64,000 nucleotides of DNA from Vibrio profundi (GTDB lineage: Bacteria > Pseudomonadota > Gammaproteobacteria > Enterobacterales > Vibrionaceae), in NCBI RefSeq assembly GCF_005281835.1, contig NZ_RZIS01000001.1, positions 124,001 to 188,000 on the forward strand. Direction: 5' to 3'. The notes below the pieces were generated by a model that saw only the letters and a program-made list of their open reading frames with translations, was not told where the DNA came from and did not search any database. Numbering within the stretch: the stretch's first letter is position 1; each line of letters opens with the position of its first letter. A program made the position numbers and the translations under genes. This document shows positions 57,693 to 64,000 of the stretch, piece by piece.

Positions 57693-59750
57693 CTAGCTGC
57701 TTTTGGCCAGTGGCGTAGAGTCGATATCATAGTGAGGTTGCAGCAAACGCTGAGTGACCTCACTGACAGGTAACGGTTTATCAAACAGGTAGCCTTGGAA
57801 CTGTTTACAACCAAGAGATTTCAAGGATTCCAATTCAAAGCAATCTTCCACACCTTCTGCGATAACCTCTAAGTTCAAACGGCGCGCCGTCATGATGATG
57901 GTGTCTACCAACGCTTGGTCACTTTCATCTAAGTGCAGCTGCGTAACGAAGGAACGGTCAATTTTTAATACGTCTACCGCCAAGTGTTTTAGGTAACGCA
58001 GTGAGGAATATCCAGTACCAAAGTCATCGATAGAGATTTGCAGATTATGCTCTTTTAGCTGTGCCATTTTTTGAATGGCGTCATCAACGTTTTCTAACAG
58101 CAAGCTCTCGGTGATCTCGAGTTCAATGTGATCTCCCTTGATCCCTGCTTGAGACAAGGTATGAGTGATGTGCTCCACAAATGAATCTTGTGAAAACTGT
58201 AAAGTACTAATGTTAATCGCTAGTCGATGAAAACTCTCAGGTAGTACGCCTTGCTTTTCCCACTTCGCATATTGGAAACAGGCCTGTTCAATGATCCAAT
58301 CGCCAATTTGCAGTATTTGACCTGTCTCTTCGGCGATAGGCATGAAGACACCAGGAGGTAACAACCCACGCTCTGGATGGTTCCAACGTATCAAAGCTTC
58401 AACGCCAATAATCTCGTGTTTATCATTAACCTGAGGTTGGTAATAGAGCTCTAGCTGCTCTTTACTAAGCGCTTCGTGTAAGCCTTTCTCTATGTCGAGA
58501 AACGACTCAACTTGAGCCTGCATTTCTGGCTCGTAGAACATGTATTTGTTTCTGCCAGCCACTTTGGCGCGGTATAGAGCAGTATCCGCTTGTCTCAGTA
58601 CATCAATGCTGGTGGCATCGACCGATGGGAATACTGAAATGCCAATACTCACGGTGCAATACAATTGGTGGTCATCAATCGAGTACGGGTTAGAGATTAA
58701 TGCGAGCAATTGTTTTGCTAAGTCAGGCGCATTTTCTGGCTTAACATTTGGCATCAAAATCGTAAATTCGTCGCCGCCGATCCTGGCGGCTAGATCCCCA
58801 TCTTTTACCCACGCTTCAATTCTCATCGCGATCGCTTTGATCAAGTGGTCACCAATGGTGTGACCTAACGAGTCATTAATGGTTTTAAAACGATCAAGAT
58901 CTAAATAAAACAGCGCGCCAGAAGTGTGAGATTTTACCGCCGAACTGATGGTCTCGTTTAAGGTCTTGAGCAGGAGACTGCGGTTGGCAAGACCGGTAAG
59001 TGAATCATAGTAGGCGAGTTGATTGAGTTGACTTTCAGCAGCCTCACGCGCTTGCCACAAGTTGTGGAACGAGGTAGCCAAACGGCTAAGTTCATCTTGT
59101 CGGTTCGCGGTTGGAAGTGGTAACGCGGTTTGTCTGTCTTGTAGTGATTTTACCCACTCGATAAGTGTGACGATGGGCTTCGATAATTTGTAATAGAAGA
59201 AAGCCAATAGGATAGTAGTCAGTAAGATATTACGGATTAAATCAAACAGAAGAATACGGCTTGATTTAGAAATAAAGGCTTCGGCAATCGTAGAGCCATT
59301 CACTGAGAAGCTGAGCGTACCCACAACTACGCTTGAATTTGGCTGGTGTAATTCAGCACTGTAAAAAGGAGAACTAGGGGTAAGGAAATCAGACAAAATT
59401 TGAGTAATGAGATCCTGTTGTTCGATGACTCGGTCTTTCTTCGTCAACATATCGCCAAAATCATCGACAATTTCAACGCTATAAACAGCAGTATCCATCA
59501 TCAAGCTTGATGCGACTTGCTCTGCCAATAAATGGTTAAGGTGATAGGCGGCTTGGCTAGCATTAGAGTAGTTTTGTAATAGCTTAAATTGGTAGTGCTC
59601 TTCAATTCGAACCTGTTCCTGATGAAGATCCACCAAGATATGGTACAAACTAAAGAAAATGCCTAGTACCACGGATACTAGAAACACTGTTTTGGCTTGC
59701 TTAAATGCTAAAGAATGAATTTTTTTTGTATTCGTCATACCTAAAACCAT
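57693..59750 (-). CDS. Membrane GGDEF-EAL protein, likely c-di-GMP phosphodiesterase
   Basis: 685-aa membrane signalling protein. Helices at about 18-40 and 172-195 flank a periplasmic sensor domain. A HAMP-like linker and a short coiled coil (about 215-250) lead to GGDEF (RIGGDEFTILMP) and EAL domains. EAL residues are intact: GVEALIRWNHP, AINISTLQF, LEITESLLLEN, SIDDFGTGYSSLRY, LKIDRSFV and VIAEGVED. GGDEF is also intact. The EAL domain suggests net phosphodiesterase activity (inference). It is divergent from prfC and convergent with rimI. The start at 59750 has AGGGGA 5 bp upstream; MTNTKKIHS at 59738 is the alternative. The V. cholerae position match is VC0658. Confidence 0.87.
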   Translation of the reverse strand: MVLGMTNTKKIHSLAFKQAKTVFLVSVVLGIFFSLYHILVDLHQEQVRIEEHYQFKLLQNYSNASQAAYHLNHLLAEQVASSLMMDTAVYSVEIVDDFGDMLTKKDRVIEQQDLITQILSDFLTPSSPFYSAELHQPNSSVVVGTLSFSVNGSTIAEAFISKSSRILLFDLIRNILLTTILLAFFYYKLSKPIVTLIEWVKSLQDRQTALPLPTANRQDELSRLATSFHNLWQAREAAESQLNQLAYYDSLTGLANRSLLLKTLNETISSAVKSHTSGALFYLDLDRFKTINDSLGHTIGDHLIKAIAMRIEAWVKDGDLAARIGGDEFTILMPNVKPENAPDLAKQLLALISNPYSIDDHQLYCTVSIGISVFPSVDATSIDVLRQADTALYRAKVAGRNKYMFYEPEMQAQVESFLDIEKGLHEALSKEQLELYYQPQVNDKHEIIGVEALIRWNHPERGLLPPGVFMPIAEETGQILQIGDWIIEQACFQYAKWEKQGVLPESFHRLAINISTLQFSQDSFVEHITHTLSQAGIKGDHIELEITESLLLENVDDAIQKMAQLKEHNLQISIDDFGTGYSSLRYLKHLAVDVLKIDRSFVTQLHLDESDQALVDTIIMTARRLNLEVIAEGVEDCFELESLKSLGCKQFQGYLFDKPLPVSEVTQRLLQPHYDIDSTPLAKSS

Positions 59751-59974
59751 AGTCCCCTATCTATTTAGTTATAGCTCATATTTATTGATAGTTTAGTAAT
59801 AGACAGTATTTTCATTAACATCATGGTTATATGGTGATGATCCTTTGATCACAGACAAGTTGCCCATTGAGTAAATATAGGGGAAAATACGCCGCAATTA
59901 GATTCGCCTAGCTAGCTCTTGTGCAAACGAGCCTTCCTTGTTGTTACGGTTAGCCCACAAAGAAGATCACATTC

Positions 59975-61564
59975 ATGTCAAATACACCATTTATTGGTGA
60001 GGTCTCTAAACGTAGAACCTTCGCCATTATTTCCCACCCAGATGCGGGTAAAACGACGATTACTGAAAAAGTACTTTTATTCGGAAACGCGATTCAAAAA
60101 GCGGGTACCGTAAAAGGCCGTGGCTCTAGCCAACACGCTAAGTCTGACTGGATGGAAATGGAAAAAGAACGTGGTATCTCGGTAACAACCTCGGTAATGC
60201 AGTTTCCATACAACGAGTGCCTAGTTAACCTTCTTGATACTCCTGGACACGAAGACTTCTCGGAAGATACTTACCGTACTCTGACAGCGGTTGATTCATG
60301 TTTGATGGTAATCGATGCCGCGAAAGGTGTCGAGGATCGTACTCGTAAACTGATGGAAGTAACGCGTCTACGTGATACACCAATCGTAACCTTTATGAAC
60401 AAACTTGACCGTGATGTTCGTGACCCAATGGAAGTATTGGATGAAGTGGAAAGTGAGTTAGGTATGGCTTGTGCTCCAATTTCTTGGCCAATCGGTTGTG
60501 GTAAAGAGTTTAAAGGCGTGTATCACATCCACCGTGATGAAACGATTTTGTACGAATCAGGTCATGGTCATGAGATCCAAGAAGTTCGCACAATTAAAGG
60601 TCTAGATAACCCTGAACTTGATGAAGCTGTAGGCGCTGATCTAGCGGAAAGCGTGCGTGAAGAATTAGAGCTAGTCATTGGTGCATGTCCTGAATTTGAC
60701 CATGACTTGTTCTTAGCAGGTGAATTAACGCCAGTTTACTTCGGTACCGCATTGGGTAACTTTGGTGTTGACCACATGCTAGATGGTCTGACTAAGTGGG
60801 CTCCTGGCCCTCAGACGCGCCAAGCGAATGAGCGTGAAGTTGTTGCGACGGAAGAAAAATTCTCAGGCTTCGTATTCAAGATCCAGGCAAACATGGATCC
60901 AAAGCACCGTGACCGTATCGCATTTATGCGTATCGTATCGGGCACTTACAGCCAAGGCATGAAAATGAACCATGTTCGTACTGGCAAGAACGTTAGCATT
61001 TCAGACGCGGTTACCTTCATGGCGGGTGATCGTTCTCGTGCCGAGAAAGCGTATGCTGGTGACATTATCGGTCTGCACAACCACGGTACGATTCAGATTG
61101 GTGATACCTTTACCCAAGGTGAAAACCTGAAGTTCTCAGGTATCCCTAACTTTGCACCGGAGCTTTTCCGTCGTATTCGTCTGCGCGATCCACTAAAACA
61201 GAAGCAGCTACTTAAAGGCTTAGTTCAATTGTCTGAAGAAGGTGCGGTTCAAGTATTCCGTCCGCTGCAGAACAATGACTTGATCGTTGGTGCGGTAGGT
61301 GTGCTTCAGTTTGATGTGGTTGTGGCACGCTTGAAAGCGGAATACAACGTTGAAGCGATATACGAAAGTGTGAACGTTGCAACGGCACGTTGGGTTGAGT
61401 GTGATGACGCGAAGAAGCTAGAAGAATTCAAACGTAAGAACCAAACTAACTTAGCACTAGATGGCGGCGATAACTTATCATACATCGCGCCAACTATGGT
61501 TAACTTGAACTTAGCGTCAGAACGATTCCCTGATGTAGAGTTCCGCGCAACGCGCGAGCACTAA
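59975..61564 (+). CDS. prfC: Peptide chain release factor 3
   Basis: 529-aa GTPase that removes RF1/RF2 from ribosomes after termination. It is a classic translation GTPase: P-loop [17 protein letters not shown]3 [18 protein letters not shown]4 FMNKLDRD, then EF-Tu-like domain II and an RF3-specific C-terminus. A frame starting at 59919 is a shadow. The upstream 224-bp spacer holds the divergent promoters. Confidence 0.97.
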   Translation: MSNTPFIGEVSKRRTFAIISHPDAGKTTITEKVLLFGNAIQKAGTVKGRGSSQHAKSDWMEMEKERGISVTTSVMQFPYNECLVNLLDTPGHEDFSEDTYRTLTAVDSCLMVIDAAKGVEDRTRKLMEVTRLRDTPIVTFMNKLDRDVRDPMEVLDEVESELGMACAPISWPIGCGKEFKGVYHIHRDETILYESGHGHEIQEVRTIKGLDNPELDEAVGADLAESVREELELVIGACPEFDHDLFLAGELTPVYFGTALGNFGVDHMLDGLTKWAPGPQTRQANEREVVATEEKFSGFVFKIQANMDPKHRDRIAFMRIVSGTYSQGMKMNHVRTGKNVSISDAVTFMAGDRSRAEKAYAGDIIGLHNHGTIQIGDTFTQGENLKFSGIPNFAPELFRRIRLRDPLKQKQLLKGLVQLSEEGAVQVFRPLQNNDLIVGAVGVLQFDVVVARLKAEYNVEAIYESVNVATARWVECDDAKKLEEFKRKNQTNLALDGGDNLSYIAPTMVNLNLASERFPDVEFRATREH

Positions 61565-61618
61565 TCGTTGCGGTAACACTTAGCGTTAATTCAATAACGC
61601 TGTTCGAGTGAATTAAAT

Positions 61619-61648
61619 ACGTCTATTGTTCTGCAATAGGCGTTTTTT
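61619..61648 (+). terminator. prfC terminator
   Basis: ACGTCTATTG and CAATAGGCGT form a stem with one mismatch followed by a T-run, 55 bp after prfC and just before the small gene. Confidence 0.7.
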
Positions 61649-61669
61649 GTTGTTTGGAGAGTAGCTAGC

Positions 61670-61804
61670 ATGCTGAAGTGGTTTAAAGCTTGGATAAAAA
61701 AGTACGATGATTGGTGCCAACAGCTTGGATTGACCCCTGAGAATAAGCGTAGTTGCGTGCCTTACCGAACTGATCCAGTAAAAGAAGACAAAAGCCGTGA
61801 CTAG
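61670..61804 (+). CDS. 44-aa conserved-type small protein (DUF5363-like)
   Basis: Small gene that I translated by eye: it starts MLKWFKAWIKKYDDWCQQLG and ends with LTPENKRSCVPYRTDPV and a charged tail. The amphipathic Trp/Lys-rich start, Cys and CVPYR block resemble the DUF5363 family as I remember it. GGAGAG lies upstream of the ATG. Its stop overlaps the TatD-family gene (GTG at 61797) by 8 bp, so translation of the two is coupled. Function unknown. Confidence 0.7.
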   Translation: MLKWFKAWIKKYDDWCQQLGLTPENKRSCVPYRTDPVKEDKSRD

Positions 61805-62600
61805 CCATGATATTGCGTCGCTTAATGTTCCTCTCTTTGACACTCATTGCCACTTCGATTTTGAGGCATTTCCTCAAGGCGCTGAACAGTATATAGAGGA
61901 AGCAAAATTAGCGGGCGTTGAAAAACTGCTGCTACCTGCAATAGGGGCAAGTAACTGGCAGCAAGTGATGGCTATCGGGAACACACATCCCAATGTGTAT
62001 TTCGCTTTAGGGGTTCATCCCTATTTTCTTAATGATTATTCTTTCGATTCTTTAGAAGTTCTCGAAGCGCATTTAAAAGTGAACCCTACTAGATGCGTTG
62101 CGGTAGGGGAGTGCGGTTTAGACTTTGCTATCGATGTCGATCAATCCAAGCAAGAAGCTTTCTTTGTCCAGCAATTAGAGCTCGCTAAGCAATATCAATT
62201 ACCGATTATTTTGCATGAGCGTAAATCCCACAATCGACTGATTCAATTGCTCAAACAGCATAGGTTTGAAAATGGTGGGGTGATACATGGGTTTTCTGGA
62301 AGTGAGCAACAAGCAAAAGAGTGGATCAAGTTAGGCTTTTATATTGGTGTTGGAGGAACGATTACCTACCCAAGAGCGCGAAAGACGCGCCAGACGATTG
62401 CACAATTACCGCTCAACACCTTGGTTTTAGAAACAGACGCACCAGATATGCCATTTTACGGGCAGCAAGGAAATGTTAACCACTCTAAATATTTGCTTAC
62501 GTTAATAAATGAACTTTCTTTGCTGAGAAAAGATTCAAAGCAAACGATTGCATCTCAACTATGGGAAAATAGCCACAAACTATTCGGTATATGTGAATAG
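61797..62600 (+). CDS. yjjV: TatD-family metal-dependent hydrolase (YjjV-like)
   Basis: 267-aa TIM-barrel metallohydrolase/deoxyribonuclease. Metal ligands are visible in FDTHCHFDFEAF, AVGECGLDF, IILHERKSHNRL, VIHGFSGSEQQAKEW and LETDAPDMPFYG. It is closer to E. coli YjjV than to TatD. The start is the GTG at 61797, overlapping the small gene upstream. The region prfC-small protein-yjjV also resembles E. coli order. The physiological substrate is unclear; family members act on damaged DNA or D-tyrosyl products. Confidence 0.88.
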   Translation: MTSHDIASLNVPLFDTHCHFDFEAFPQGAEQYIEEAKLAGVEKLLLPAIGASNWQQVMAIGNTHPNVYFALGVHPYFLNDYSFDSLEVLEAHLKVNPTRCVAVGECGLDFAIDVDQSKQEAFFVQQLELAKQYQLPIILHERKSHNRLIQLLKQHRFENGGVIHGFSGSEQQAKEWIKLGFYIGVGGTITYPRARKTRQTIAQLPLNTLVLETDAPDMPFYGQQGNVNHSKYLLTLINELSLLRKDSKQTIASQLWENSHKLFGICE

Positions 62601-62641
62601 AATCTGAATATTTTGTTTATCGTTTGCCTGGATTTCAATGT

Positions 62642-62663
62642 AAAGGTGATTTGTGTCACATAA
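62642..62663 (+). promoter_or_regulatory. CRP-like binding site upstream of nupC
   Basis: GGTGA-TTTGTG-TCACA (62645-62660) matches TGTGA-N6-TCACA with one mismatch and has AT flanks. A -10 candidate TATACT follows at 62687-62692. In E. coli nupC is controlled by CRP and CytR, and the same is probable here. Confidence 0.6.
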
Positions 62664-62804
62664 GTGTGTGAACGGCACATGAATCTTATACTAAAGTGTG
62701 AAGGCGGCATTACTTTATTGATAGGTGCATGAGTATAATTGCCTCCGCTTTATAGCTCCATTTTGTAACACGCCAATAAATAACTAATAAGGAAGTCATA
62801 AACT

Positions 62805-64000
62805 ATGAGCCTGTTTATGAGCCTAGTCGGTATGGTTGTACTAATTGCAATCGCAGTACTACTATCTGACAACCGCAAAGCTATTAACTTTAGAACAGTG
62901 GGTGGCGCATTCGCTATCCAATTCGCACTTGGTGCATTTGTACTTTACATCCCTTGGGGTCGTGATCTACTTGCAGGTTTCTCTGCTGGTGTAGCTAACG
63001 TGATCGACTACGGTAAAGACGGTACTGGTTTCCTATTTGGTAGCCTAGTTAACTTCTCTGTTGACGGTATCGGTTTCATCTTTGCATTCCAAGTTCTACC
63101 TACTCTAATCTTCTTCTCTGCACTTATCTCTGTACTTTACTACATTGGTGTTATGCAATGGGTTATCAAGATTCTTGGTGGTGGTCTTCAAAAAGCACTA
63201 GGTACTTCACGTGCCGAATCTATGTCTGCAGCAGCTAACATCTTTGTTGGTCAAACTGAAGCACCACTTGTGGTTCGTCCGTTTGTTCCAAAAATGACAC
63301 AATCTGAGCTATTCGCAGTAATGTGTGGTGGTTTAGCGTCTGTTGCTGGTGGTGTACTAGCGGGTTACGCATCTATGGGTGTACCTCTAGAGTACCTAGT
63401 TGCAGCATCATTCATGGCAGCACCGGGTGGTCTACTATTCGCTAAAATCATCAAGCCTGAAACTGACACGCCAGACGATAACATCGCTGACGAAATGGAC
63501 GGCGGCGACGACAAACCAGCTAACGTTATCGACGCAGCAGCAGGCGGCGCATCAGTTGGTCTACAACTAGCACTTAACGTTGGTGCAATGCTACTAGCAT
63601 TCATCGGTCTAATCGCTCTTATCAACGGTATCCTAGGTGGCGTTGGCGGTTGGTTCGGTATGGACAACCTAACTCTAGAACTTCTTCTAGGTTGGATCTT
63701 CGCTCCGCTAGCATTCATCATTGGTGTTCCATGGGAAGAAGCAACTATCGCTGGTTCTTTCATTGGTCAGAAGACAGTTGTTAACGAATTCGTTGCATAC
63801 CTAAACTTCGTACCATACGTTGGTGAGAACGCTCAAATCGTTGAAGCGACTGGCCAAGTAATGTCTGTTAAGACTCAAGCAATTATCTCGTTCGCACTAT
63901 GTGGTTTCGCAAACCTTTCTTCTATCGCGATTCTACTAGGTGGTCTAGGTGGTCTAGCTCCAAACCGTCGTCACGACATCGCTCGTATGGGTGTTAAAGC
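62805..64000 (+). CDS. nupC: Concentrative nucleoside transporter NupC (CNT family), 3' end outside window
   Basis: Inner-membrane Na+/nucleoside symporter; 398 complete codons are inside the window, out of about 415 expected. I translated it from the ATG at 62805 (MSLFMSLVGMVVLIAIAVLL), with AAGGAAG 8 bp upstream. The substrate-site segment FVGQTEAPLVVRPF (Gln150, Thr151, Glu152) and NEFVAYLNF (Glu328) match vcCNT residues Q154, T155, E156 and E332 with a constant four-residue shift. The acidic linker with IADEMDGGDDKP lies in the loop between the repeats. A long minus-strand frame over this gene is a shadow. Confidence 0.94.
   Translation, partial: MSLFMSLVGMVVLIAIAVLLSDNRKAINFRTVGGAFAIQFALGAFVLYIPWGRDLLAGFSAGVANVIDYGKDGTGFLFGSLVNFSVDGIGFIFAFQVLPTLIFFSALISVLYYIGVMQWVIKILGGGLQKALGTSRAESMSAAANIFVGQTEAPLVVRPFVPKMTQSELFAVMCGGLASVAGGVLAGYASMGVPLEYLVAASFMAAPGGLLFAKIIKPETDTPDDNIADEMDGGDDKPANVIDAAAGGASVGLQLALNVGAMLLAFIGLIALINGILGGVGGWFGMDNLTLELLLGWIFAPLAFIIGVPWEEATIAGSFIGQKTVVNEFVAYLNFVPYVGENAQIVEATGQVMSVKTQAIISFALCGFANLSSIAILLGGLGGLAPNRRHDIARMGVK

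Noticed and set aside
63365..63763. Minus-strand 132-aa frame over nupC
   Set aside because: The plus strand encodes a clear CNT transporter with conserved residues, so this frame is a shadow.

Overview
This window is chromosomal DNA from a gammaproteobacterium of the family Vibrionaceae, most likely a Vibrio. The evidence is the complete chitin-oligosaccharide operon next to a ChiS sensor kinase, an OmpU-type porin, a ShyC-type endopeptidase beside tyrS, and a gene order that, from memory, follows V. cholerae chromosome 1 from about VC0612 to VC0661. I see no rRNA, CRISPR array, insertion sequence or prophage. The DNA is dense core genome with short spacers and many intrinsic terminators.

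Positions 1-16300 (minus strand) are the chitobiose/chitooligosaccharide (chb) operon and its regulator. The genes run in transcription order: periplasmic binding protein CBP, two permeases, two ATPases, a GH9 exo-glucosaminidase-like enzyme, glucosamine kinase, a GH20 hexosaminidase, and chitobiose phosphorylase cut by the window edge. chiS lies upstream. Two copies of a TTAACG-N5-AACG motif sit 30 bp apart upstream of CBP and a third sits upstream of chiS; they are candidate ChiS sites.

Positions 16500-28050 hold rsmC, a PerM-type transporter, a 38-codon membrane protein, hemL, erpA, a two-gene RND efflux pump, shyC and tyrS. Positions 28050-29300 hold a CBS-less MgtE-type Mg2+ transporter behind a long structured leader. 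The leader contains a 14-codon upstream ORF whose 3' end can form either of two mutually exclusive helices. This is my best candidate for an undescribed regulatory system. dacB and ompU follow.

Positions 32386-49520 are the classical transcription/translation block: greA, yhbY, rlmE, ftsH, folP, glmM, secG, tRNA-Leu(GAG), initiator tRNA-Met, rimP, nusA, infB, rbfA, truB, rpsO, pnp and nlpI.

Positions 49560-64000 hold several units. A MarR/MATE pair has matching palindromic operators. ubiV-ubiU and ubiT serve O2-independent ubiquinone synthesis and are separated by a RocS-type GGDEF-EAL protein. After these come yhbS, holD-rimI, a second GGDEF-EAL protein, prfC, a 44-codon gene overlapping a TatD-family nuclease, and nupC (cut by the window end) behind a CRP-like site.
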